Below, piece by piece: positions 9,733-17,171 of a DNA stretch of 64,000 nucleotides; the first letter of the stretch is position 1; each line of letters starts with the position of its first letter. The position numbers were made by a program, and so were the translations under genes. The notes beneath the pieces were generated by a model. The model had not been told where the DNA came from, searched no databases, and was given only the letters and a program-made list of their open reading frames with translations. Origin of the DNA: an uncultured Treponema sp. (lineage in GTDB: Bacteria; Spirochaetota; Spirochaetia; Treponematales; Treponemataceae); the NCBI GenBank assembly GCA_937877515.1, contig CALFIX010000049.1:1-64000 (forward strand), given 5' to 3'.

Positions 9733-12478
9733 ATTCACATTCTTCTGGAATGTACGAAAGAATTTTAAAAAATGCCGTGGCGTCAGCATTTTCAATTAAG
9801 AGATAGCTGTCTAAATAGTTTGTGGGCCTGTCCATTCTTAAGCCTTCGTGCATAAGCCTTGCAGTACCCTCGTTGCTTTGGGTAAGAGCGAGTTCTTTTT
9901 CTTCCCATAATGCTTTTATATTTATAAGAACGCTGTCGTCATTAGATTTTATGGCTTCTTCCAGCTCATTGTATAATTCTTTTCTTGAGGCTTTATATGC
10001 ATTTATAAAATCGCTTCTGTGTAATATTTTTTGAGCCTCCAACATGCCAACTTTTACGCTGTCGGTAGATTTTATGGCTTTACAAGGCTTTTCCTCTCCT
10101 AGCCTTGACTGAATGCGTTCATTAAGGGTGTATAAAACTGCATTGAAAAGTTCTTTTTCATTGCCTTCTGGCGAAAGAAAATATAACTGAACTGGGTCGT
10201 AAAAATCTTTTGTAGGAATTAAGAGCGGAGAGTCATTTATGGTAAGAGAGGGGTCTAAGTCAGAAACAAATTGATGAGAAAGCTGTACAGCCCTGGTTTT
10301 ATTTTTAAACTGGGGCATTGGGCTTTGATACGTTTCTCTAATGCTTTGCTCTTTTAATATACCTAAAGTTTTTTCTGAAATGTTAAATGCCTTTTCTGCG
10401 GCTATGTCTCCCGTAATTACAAGAGAGTAAAGAGATGCGTCTAAAAGTTGCGTGTAAGCCTCGTTTACACTCATGTAAGTTGTTTTTTGTAAAATGCTTT
10501 CTGTTGAAGAAAATTGAGAACCAAAAGAAGTTCCTCTGTAAAGGTAAGAAAGTGCATTGCTTCTAAGCTGTGTGTCTAAAAAAATATTTTTCATGCTCCA
10601 TTGGTAAGAAAGTTCGCTTGCCAAGGTGTCTGCCGTAACAGGACTTACTTCTCCATAAACAACTGCGTCTGTAACGGCCTGCAAAACTTTTTCTGTGTCC
10701 TCGGAAACACATTCTACTGTAATAAAAGAAACAGTTTCTTCTGTCCAGGCCTTAATGCTTGTTTTAGTTTTCTGCAAGAGATTTTTTATGTTCTTTGCAA
10801 ATGCATTTATCAGCATTGTTCTAAGCTGCCTTTGGTCAGAAGGAGATGACGCTTCACCACCTTCTATGCCTAAAGAAATTACAACTGTTTGAGACCCCCT
10901 GTTTTCTCTTGCTGCCAGAGGAATTCCGTTTGAAAGAGTAAAGCTTTTTATTTTCTTAGAGTTTAGAAAATAATATTTGTCCTGCTCCCTGATTACTTCA
11001 TCTTGAATAAGGTTTTTTAGTTCTTCTTCGTCTTTTGATAAAACTTTTTTTGCTTCGTTTTGTGCAATTAAAGAAAGCGTTTTATCTTTATACCAGGAAG
11101 CGTTTGCTTCTGTAATTAATTCGTAGCCCAGAGATGTAAAGTCTTCTTCTGATTTTCTATAGACTGCATCATTTATTAGTACAAAAACAAAAGGTTCTTC
11201 TTTTTCTATAAGATTATAAATAAGGTTTTCGTTCTGCCCCTGCACGTTGTGTGCCAGGTCTAAAAAGTGAGTGTAAAATTCAAGGGGATCTTTTTCATCA
11301 TTTAAGGCCCAGAAGTCTGCTAAAAGCTCCATGGCCTTTTTTGACTCGCTGGAGAGAGTTCTGTATTTGTAGTTGACTTCTTCCTGAGCCTTTACGAATG
11401 CACTTCGGGAAAGTCTTGCGCTTTTTTTTGTAATTTCTAAAAATCTTTCTGTCTTTAATGCCGGGCTTAAAGCCGTATCCTGTAAGTCTGTTTCCTCCAG
11501 GAGGGCTTGTAAAATAAATCTTGAGCTTCCGTTTTTCTGGGCACTTGCGGCGTTTACATAGTCCCTGCTCCTTATGCCAAGAGTTATTTCCTGAGTGGTG
11601 TTCTTTTTGTATTCAGAAAAAGAGTCGTTAAAAGCTGCTGCAAGAATGTCTGCCTGGCTCATGGAAAGCGTTGTAAACTGAATTATAATCTGCGTCATGT
11701 CTTTAGGAAACCATGAAGCAGTCAATACGTATTTTTTTTGAGAACTTTTGTCTTTATTGTTTTTAATGACAGGTGTTATGTATGTGTTTTTTTTAGTGGA
11801 AGACCAGGAAGAAAAATGTTCTTCTACAATAGTCAGAACCTTGTCTGCTTCCAGCGGGCCTGTAATGAATAGGGCTGAATTTTCTGGAGTGTATAAGGTT
11901 TTTCCGATGCTTTTTAATATGGCCCTGCATTCAGAAATTTTATATGAAGAAAATAAAGACGGATAAATACCGGAGTCCTGCTTCCATGGACTTTCAGAAA
12001 AAACACGAGAGTCTATGGCACTGTTTATAAAGCCGGTTGAGCTTTCCGCGTAATTTTTGGATTCTTCTTTTAGGTTTTCAAATTCTTTTCTTATGGCTTT
12101 GTCGGTAAAGTTAGGAGCTTTTAAGCATTCCGAGAGTTCTTTGAGGTGTGAGCTTAAAGCAAGGGGACTTACGTCTTTTATGAATGTTGCGCTGTCTGCA
12201 TTGCATGAAGCTGTGCTGCCCTGAGTAAAAAGGCGCGTGTAAAGAGGAATAAAGCCTGTGTTGTGGGCATTTTGCTTTGAAAAACCTGCTTTAACGCAGA
12301 GCTCAACATGAGTTAGTGCAGAATTAGAATCTTCTTCAATAAAGACTGTCAGTCCATTTTCTAAAGTGCATATATGTAAGTTTTCGTTGTAGTTTTCTCG
12401 TCTTATCTGAATGTCTGTCTGACAAAAAACATGACAGGCAAAAAAGAGCATAAAAAAAAGTGCTGGAGTTTTCTTCAT
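9701..12478 (-). CDS. M16-family (insulinase-like) protein lacking the zinc-binding motif
   Basis: Exported protein of about 925 residues with a cleavable signal (MKKTPALFFMLFFACHVFC). I chose the ATG at 12478, which begins at the basic residues of the signal; an upstream GTG at 12487 is also open. The opening of the mature protein (CTLENGLTVFIEEDSNSALTH) is the typical start of M16 peptidases. However, where the zinc site HxxEH should lie the sequence is AHNTGFIPLYTRLF, with no HxxEH anywhere near. A second M16-like half follows (KSFTLSNGIPLAARENRGS). It is therefore probably a non-catalytic M16 subunit or periplasmic chaperone-like protein. No catalytic partner is encoded in this window. 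Confidence 0.75.
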   Translation of the reverse strand: MKKTPALFFMLFFACHVFCQTDIQIRRENYNENLHICTLENGLTVFIEEDSNSALTHVELCVKAGFSKQNAHNTGFIPLYTRLFTQGSTASCNADSATFIKDVSPLALSSHLKELSECLKAPNFTDKAIRKEFENLKEESKNYAESSTGFINSAIDSRVFSESPWKQDSGIYPSLFSSYKISECRAILKSIGKTLYTPENSALFITGPLEADKVLTIVEEHFSSWSSTKKNTYITPVIKNNKDKSSQKKYVLTASWFPKDMTQIIIQFTTLSMSQADILAAAFNDSFSEYKKNTTQEITLGIRSRDYVNAASAQKNGSSRFILQALLEETDLQDTALSPALKTERFLEITKKSARLSRSAFVKAQEEVNYKYRTLSSESKKAMELLADFWALNDEKDPLEFYTHFLDLAHNVQGQNENLIYNLIEKEEPFVFVLINDAVYRKSEEDFTSLGYELITEANASWYKDKTLSLIAQNEAKKVLSKDEEELKNLIQDEVIREQDKYYFLNSKKIKSFTLSNGIPLAARENRGSQTVVISLGIEGGEASSPSDQRQLRTMLINAFAKNIKNLLQKTKTSIKAWTEETVSFITVECVSEDTEKVLQAVTDAVVYGEVSPVTADTLASELSYQWSMKNIFLDTQLRSNALSYLYRGTSFGSQFSSTESILQKTTYMSVNEAYTQLLDASLYSLVITGDIAAEKAFNISEKTLGILKEQSIRETYQSPMPQFKNKTRAVQLSHQFVSDLDPSLTINDSPLLIPTKDFYDPVQLYFLSPEGNEKELFNAVLYTLNERIQSRLGEEKPCKAIKSTDSVKVGMLEAQKILHRSDFINAYKASRKELYNELEEAIKSNDDSVLINIKALWEEKELALTQSNEGTARLMHEGLRMDRPTNYLDSYLLIENADATAFFKILSYIPEECEFTVYSVDSKK

Positions 12479-12510
12479 GTCTAGCACTATACCATAATTT
12501 TTAACTGCGG

Positions 12511-12516
12511 TATACT
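12511..12516 (+). promoter_or_regulatory. -10-like box just upstream of ATG 12524
   Basis: TATACT lies 7 bases before the ATG of the next gene, with no Shine-Dalgarno sequence. The expected start of transcription is at or one base before the ATG, so the mRNA may be leaderless. No good -35 box was seen at the usual distance. On the minus strand a TATAGT lies at the same distance before the M16-type gene, so both divergent genes share this arrangement within a 45-base gap. Confidence 0.35.
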
Positions 12517-12523
12517 ATGCCTT

Positions 12524-14752
12524 ATGGTTACATTAACATTAAAGCAAAAAGAAAATACTGTAGAACCTCCTGAAGAATTATTAAAAGGTAAAAGACATTT
12601 AACACCAAAAGAAATATATATCTTAATTCAAAATAGAAATACTTCATCAGAACCCGACTGGCAGAATGTATGGGTAAGCGAAGAAGAAGATTGCTTTGCC
12701 GTAAGTCAGATTATTCAGAGTGAATTTGATGGATGGGTTGTTTTAGGAAAGCTGAGAAAGGCAACCTTAAAGTATCATGACCTTGAACTTGAAACAGGTA
12801 TTTACCGCTCAGTTTTAAAAAATGTCTGCACTGGTGATGATTGTGTTATACGCAATGTAAGCTACATAGAAAATTACCGTCTTGGAAAGCAGGTCATGCT
12901 TTTTAATATTCAGGAAATAAGCTGTACGCTGCATTCAAAGTTTGGCGAAGGCCTTTTAAAGGAAGGTGAAAGCGAAAGCAACCGCATCTGGATAGGAGTT
13001 GGAAACGAAAATGACGGAAGAGCTGTTTTAGCTTTTACAGATATGATTCCTGCAGATGCATTTCTGTGGTCTCGCTTTAGAGAAGATAAGGAACTTCAGA
13101 AACGTTTTGTAGAGCTTACTGAATGTAATAAGGATAAAAGATGCAATGCTTACGGCATTATAGAGGATAATGCCGTTATAAAAAACTGTACCCTCTTAAA
13201 AGATGCAAAAATAGGTAAGGCCGCCTATATAAAGGGAGCTTTCAAGCTAAAGAACATAACCGTACTTTCTTCTGAAGAAGAGCCCAGTCAGATTGGCGAA
13301 GGCGTAGAAATGGTAAACGGCATAATGGGCTACGGAAGCCATGTGTTTTACCAGGCTGTTGCTGTTCGCTTTGTTATAGGGCGCAACTGCCATTTAAAAT
13401 ACGGGGCTCGTCTTTTAAACTCTGTGCTAGGAGATAATTCTACGGTTTCCTGCTGTGAGCTGTTAAATAATTTAATATTTCCTTTTCATGAACAGCATCA
13501 CAATTCTTCTTTTTTAATTGCATCTACGGTTCAAGGGCAAAGCAACATAGCAAGTGCTGCAACTATCGGCAGTAATCACAACTCGCGTTCTCCTGATGGC
13601 GAAATGATTGCAGGCCGCGGGTTCTGGCCAGGCTTGTGTTCAGATTTTAAATTTAATTCTAAGTTTGCAAGTTTTGTTCTGGTTTCTAAGGGAAGTTATC
13701 AGAATGAACTCAACATAACCTATCCATTTTCTTTAGTTGCTCCAAGTTCAAACGACTGCACAGTCCATATAATTCCGGCTTACTGGTTTTTATACAATAT
13801 GTTTGCTATTGTAAGAAATAAATACAAGTTTGCTTCCCGCGACAAAAGAGTTATAAAAGTTCAGCACATAGAAACAAATCCGTTTGCTCCGGACAGCATG
13901 CAGGAAGTTGGCTTTTCTCTTTACCGCATCATAGAATTAACTACCCGCTATTTAAAACTTCCAAAAGAAAAATGTGATGCCATGACAGAATTTAATCCTA
14001 ATCCGTCTTTGCTGGAAGAGTTTAGGGAAAAAGCCTGCAGCGTTAAGGATGAAGAAGAATTACACCAGATTGCAAAAGATTATCTTCATAAAAATCCTGA
14101 ATCAAAATTTATTTTAACAGATGACCGATGCCAAAAAAAATACGGAGCTTTAATTTATAAACCTGCTCAGGCTTATAAAGAGTACCGGCGCATATTAAAA
14201 TATTTTATTGCAGAATGTCTTATGGAATGGACTAAAACTAAAAATAAAGACGTTCTAAGTGTAGAAGATTTTAAAGAAATTCAAAACCATACACTTTATA
14301 AACGCTGGCTTAACGTAGGCGGGCAGGTTATTCCTGTAGAAAAAGTAAATGAACTTTTTAGTGCAATAAAATGCGGAACATGCTCTTCCTGGAATGATGT
14401 TCACGCTTTTTATGACGAATGTGCAAAAAGTTATGTTAATGATAAAACGCGGTATGCTTTAAGTTTATTAGAAAAGCTTTATTCAAAAAGTTTAGAAAGC
14501 TTTACTTCAGAAGATTTTGATGACCTGACAAAAGATGTTGCTGCCGTTTCTTTGAACATGCTTGAGTCAAGCATTTCTAGCCGCGAAAAAGATTATACAG
14601 ATTTCTTCCGTTCTGTAACATTCCGCAATAAAGATGAAATGGAAGCGGTTCTTGGAACATTAAATGATTCAAGTTTTCTCCACATTTTAAGAGCAGAAAC
14701 AGAAAGCTTTAACAGTACGCTTGAAAAAATGTTTAGAGACTTGCGGGGCTAA
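12524..14752 (+). CDS. Left-handed beta-helix protein, DUF4954-like
   Basis: A 742-residue cytoplasmic protein. Residues about 90-350 show repeating hexapeptide-like turns (for example KNVCTGDDCVIRNVSYIENYRLG, and later AVIKNCTLLKDAKIGKAAYIKGAF), the hallmark of the left-handed beta-helix fold of sugar-nucleotide acyl and nucleotidyl transferases. The order of segments resembles the family I know as DUF4954, common in Bacteroidota and treponemes and of unproven function. The C-terminal 300 residues are helical and carry no recognised motif. It is divergent from the M16-type gene and is followed by a terminator at 14765-14793. Confidence 0.65.
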   Translation: MVTLTLKQKENTVEPPEELLKGKRHLTPKEIYILIQNRNTSSEPDWQNVWVSEEEDCFAVSQIIQSEFDGWVVLGKLRKATLKYHDLELETGIYRSVLKNVCTGDDCVIRNVSYIENYRLGKQVMLFNIQEISCTLHSKFGEGLLKEGESESNRIWIGVGNENDGRAVLAFTDMIPADAFLWSRFREDKELQKRFVELTECNKDKRCNAYGIIEDNAVIKNCTLLKDAKIGKAAYIKGAFKLKNITVLSSEEEPSQIGEGVEMVNGIMGYGSHVFYQAVAVRFVIGRNCHLKYGARLLNSVLGDNSTVSCCELLNNLIFPFHEQHHNSSFLIASTVQGQSNIASAATIGSNHNSRSPDGEMIAGRGFWPGLCSDFKFNSKFASFVLVSKGSYQNELNITYPFSLVAPSSNDCTVHIIPAYWFLYNMFAIVRNKYKFASRDKRVIKVQHIETNPFAPDSMQEVGFSLYRIIELTTRYLKLPKEKCDAMTEFNPNPSLLEEFREKACSVKDEEELHQIAKDYLHKNPESKFILTDDRCQKKYGALIYKPAQAYKEYRRILKYFIAECLMEWTKTKNKDVLSVEDFKEIQNHTLYKRWLNVGGQVIPVEKVNELFSAIKCGTCSSWNDVHAFYDECAKSYVNDKTRYALSLLEKLYSKSLESFTSEDFDDLTKDVAAVSLNMLESSISSREKDYTDFFRSVTFRNKDEMEAVLGTLNDSSFLHILRAETESFNSTLEKMFRDLRG

Positions 14753-14764
14753 AGCTTTAAGATT

Positions 14765-14793
14765 TTCCCTTGCGTTTACAAGGGAATTTTTTT
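14765..14793 (+). terminator. Intrinsic terminator of the beta-helix gene
   Basis: TTCCCTTG (14765-14772) pairs with CAAGGGAA (14779-14786) around a 6-base loop, followed directly by seven T. It separates the upstream gene from the leucine promoter, which begins three bases later. Confidence 0.8.
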
Positions 14794-14795
14794 AC

Positions 14796-14824
14796 TTGAC
14801 TAATATACACGAATATTGTATAAA
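14796..14824 (+). promoter_or_regulatory. Promoter of the leuA leader
   Basis: TTGACT at 14796-14801 and TATAAA at 14819-14824 are separated by exactly 17 bases, a strong sigma-70-type match. The predicted start of transcription is about 14830-14832, at or within two bases of the leader ATG at 14832, leaving no room for a ribosome binding site. Confidence 0.8.
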
Positions 14825-14831
14825 TATTCAC

Positions 14832-14891
14832 ATGAAATGCATAACACTACTACTACTACTACTAACTTTCTCTTCTGGTTGCCGAGCTTAG
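14832..14891 (+). CDS. leuA leader peptide (leucine attenuator)
   Basis: A 19-codon frame: ATG, four codons, then six consecutive CTA leucine codons (14847-14864), then ACT and a short tail ending in TAG. The peptide reads MKCITLLLLLLTFSSGCRA. A run of leucine codons just before a terminator hairpin and leuA is the classic ribosome-mediated attenuation design: low charged Leu-tRNA stalls the ribosome and lets leuA be transcribed. Using one codon (CTA) throughout makes the run dependent on a single tRNA species. No Shine-Dalgarno sequence precedes it, and the promoter places transcription start at the ATG, so translation is probably leaderless. Confidence 0.88.
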   Translation: MKCITLLLLLLTFSSGCRA

Positions 14892-14931
14892 GTGGGTGGT
14901 GCATTTGTTTTATTCAAAGTACACAACAAAA

Positions 14932-14959
14932 GCCTGTTGCTTCGGCAGCAGGCTTTTTT
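14932..14959 (+). terminator. leuA attenuator terminator
   Basis: GCCTGTTGC (14932-14940) pairs with GCAGCAGGC (14945-14953) around a TTCG loop, 9 pairs including one G-T, followed by six T. A possible antiterminator is TGCCGAGC (14880-14887, overlapping the end of the leader frame) with GCT-CGGCA (14939-14947, one bulged T). A ribosome reaching the leader stop would cover the first element and favour termination. Confidence 0.85.
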
Positions 14960-14981
14960 ATTTATTTAAGGAGATAAAAAA

Positions 14982-16667
14982 ATGACAAGTATGAATCCAA
15001 ACGGTAAGTATGCTCCAATTCAGGACATTCCTCTTACAGACCGCAGGTGGCCGAAAAGCCACATTACAAAGGCTCCAATCTGGTGCTCCGTAGACTTACG
15101 CGACGGAAACCAGGCATTAGTTAACCCAATGGGAATAGAAACAAAACTTGCTTTTTTTGATCTTTTGGTTCGCATAGGCTTTAAAGAAATAGAAGTAGGC
15201 TTCCCTGCTGCAAGCGACACAGAATACGAATTCTTACGTCGCCTCATAGAAGAAAATCACATCCCTGAAGATGTTACCATTCAGGTACTCTGCCAGGCGC
15301 GCGAAGCACTGGTAAAAAAGACTATGGAAAGCATAAAAGGTGCTCCTCATGTAATTTTCCACATTTATAACTCTACAAGTCCTGCACAAAGAAAATATAC
15401 ATTCGGAAAATCAAAAGAGGAAATTAAGCAGATTGCAATAGACGGCGTTAAGTGCATAAAAAGCTGCATGACTAAAGATGATTTAAAACGCATTCGCCTT
15501 GAATATTCACCGGAAAGCTTTAGCATGACAGAAATAGATTATGCCGTAGAAATTTGTGAGGCTGTAAAAGCTGAATGGGGAACAAGCGCAGAAAACAAGA
15601 TAATTATGAATCTTCCTACAACCGTAGAATGTTCCACTCCAAATGTTTATGCAGACCAGATAGAATATTTTGCAAGCCATATTACAGAGCGCGAAAACGT
15701 AATCATAAGCACACACTGCCATAATGACAGAGGAACAGGCGTTGCAAGCTGTGAATTAGGTCTTCTGGCGGGAGCAGACCGTGTGGAAGGCTGTCTCTTT
15801 GGTAACGGAGAACGCACCGGAAACTTAGACATTGTAAACGTTGCATTAAACATGTTCAGCCAGGGAGTAGACCCTCTCTTAGACTTCCATGACATTAATG
15901 CTATTGCAGAAAAATACAAGGTGTTTACCGGAATGGAAATTTTCCCGCGTACTCCTTATGTTGGAGAGCTTGTGTTTACAGCATTCAGCGGAAGCCACCA
16001 GGACGCAATCAGAAAAGGTATGGCTGCCCGCGTAAATCAGGAAAAGAATGCACTTTGGGATGTTCCTTATCTTTTAATAGACCCGCATGACATTGGTCGT
16101 GAATACGAAGGAATCATACGCATTAACAGCCAGAGCGGAAAGGGTGGAGCAGCCTACATTTTGGAACAAGATTACGGTCTTTCTTTACCAAAGGCAATGC
16201 ACCCGGCTTTAGGAAATGCCGTAAAAGCTGCCGCAGACAAAGCTCAACGAGAGCTTAAGAGTTCAGAAATTTACGAAATATTTGTTAATAAGTGGCTTGA
16301 AGCAAGTGGTAATTTAGAAATTATAGATCTTGCAGAAACTCATTTGGAGGGACCTAAGTCAAGCACTTCTGAGGGACAGGCTCTTTGCCGTGCGGTCGTT
16401 AACTGGAAGGGTGAACAGTATGCAATCGGAGACCAGGGGAACGGACCTATCGATGCTTTTGCAAACGCTCTAAAAAAGACACCTGCTCCACACTTCAGTA
16501 TTTCTGCATTCCATGAACATAGCGTAGGAACAGGAAACAATACGGCGGCTGTCGCTTACGTTCAGATTACCTTAGAAAACGGCGAGCAGTACTGGGGGTC
16601 TGGAAAGAGTACCAACGTTGGACGCGCCGGTATAGATGCCCTTGTCAGTGCCTTAAATCAAATTTAA
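14982..16667 (+). CDS. leuA: 2-isopropylmalate synthase
   Basis: First committed enzyme of leucine biosynthesis, joining acetyl-CoA and 2-oxoisovalerate. The 561-residue length, the opening IPLTDRRWPKSHITKAPIW and the C-terminal block SVGTGNNTAAVAYV place it with the longer yeast/actinobacterial-type LeuA. Active-site motifs are DLRDGNQAL and the metal-binding HCHND (residues 245-249). The C-terminal regulatory domain (about 430-561) is the one that binds leucine in the family, so feedback inhibition and attenuation would act together. A ribosome site (aaggag) lies 10 bases before the ATG. No leuB, leuC or leuD gene is in the window. Confidence 0.95.
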   Translation: MTSMNPNGKYAPIQDIPLTDRRWPKSHITKAPIWCSVDLRDGNQALVNPMGIETKLAFFDLLVRIGFKEIEVGFPAASDTEYEFLRRLIEENHIPEDVTIQVLCQAREALVKKTMESIKGAPHVIFHIYNSTSPAQRKYTFGKSKEEIKQIAIDGVKCIKSCMTKDDLKRIRLEYSPESFSMTEIDYAVEICEAVKAEWGTSAENKIIMNLPTTVECSTPNVYADQIEYFASHITERENVIISTHCHNDRGTGVASCELGLLAGADRVEGCLFGNGERTGNLDIVNVALNMFSQGVDPLLDFHDINAIAEKYKVFTGMEIFPRTPYVGELVFTAFSGSHQDAIRKGMAARVNQEKNALWDVPYLLIDPHDIGREYEGIIRINSQSGKGGAAYILEQDYGLSLPKAMHPALGNAVKAAADKAQRELKSSEIYEIFVNKWLEASGNLEIIDLAETHLEGPKSSTSEGQALCRAVVNWKGEQYAIGDQGNGPIDAFANALKKTPAPHFSISAFHEHSVGTGNNTAAVAYVQITLENGEQYWGSGKSTNVGRAGIDALVSALNQI

Positions 16668-16675
16668 TTTTTGGA

Positions 16676-16765
16676 CGGTATGGCATAAGTTCCCCGCCAC
16701 TACGGGTTTCGCTTTCGCTTCAATGCTTCGCATCAAGCCCTTCGTGTCGGGCGTAGGTGCCTCAA
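16676..16765. repeat. Intergenic repeat, copy 2
   Basis: Read on the minus strand this begins CACCTACGCCCG and continues through GCGAAGCATTGAAGCG. The 12-base start recurs at 18759-18770 and, less its first base, at 30249-30259 on the plus strand. It abuts the minus-strand terminator of the candidate small RNA. No supported reading frame. With the small RNA and an AT-rich promoter region this accounts for most of the 504-base gap between leuA and gltX. Confidence 0.5.
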
Positions 16766-16905
16766 ATAAAAACCCCGCCTGTTCAACGAACAAACGGGGC
16801 CAAAGGAGAGGAGGATGCAGAAATTCAAACAGGGAGTGTGTGCGAACCCTGCTTGATAAAAACTGCAGTGTTTGTGCTTATAAAGCCAACGACTTCATAA
16901 GACTT
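16766..16905 (-). ncRNA. Candidate small RNA with anti-Shine-Dalgarno tract
   Basis: On the minus strand CGGGG (16773-16777 complement) closes a hairpin with CCCCG (16795-16799 complement) and an inner TGTTC/GAACA pair, followed by five T, then ATTTG: a terminator that points away from every annotated gene. Upstream on the same strand are a possible -35 TTGTTT (16940-16935) and -10 TACATT (16917-16912), 17 bases apart. The 140-base transcript would contain a CAGGG/CCCTG hairpin and, between it and the terminator, CCTCCTCTCCTTT (16814-16802), complementary to strong ribosome sites. The alternative is a 13-codon plus-strand frame at 16815 with an over-strong ribosome site, but no plus-strand T tract supports it. 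Confidence 0.45.
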
Positions 16906-17094
16906 AACCCAAATGTATCGCACGAACCTTTAAAAAACAATAAATTTTGACCTTGTTTTATAAAAATAACAGTTTTTTCTTTATTTTTTTTTGATTTTGT
17001 AAAGTTTTCAGTAGTTTTCTTAAAAAACGCAACAGAGTGAAGTTTTTTTAACTGTTTTTTTACAAATAACAAGATTCTTTATATTAGCCTATAC

Positions 17095-17123
17095 TTGAGT
17101 ATTTATAGAATTCTTCTTATAAT
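17095..17123 (+). promoter_or_regulatory. Promoter of gltX
   Basis: TTGAGT (17095-17100) and TATAAT (17118-17123) are 17 bases apart. Transcription would start near 17130, giving a leader of about 40 bases with the ribosome site gaggt before the ATG at 17172. Confidence 0.7.
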
Positions 17124-17171
17124 CAAGAGCTTTTTTTTAAGAAAATAGAATATTTTTATAGAGGTACATTT

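Noticed and set aside
16723..16950. 75-codon plus-strand frame after leuA
   Set aside because: It crosses repeat copy 2 and the small-RNA terminator, has odd composition and no ribosome site.
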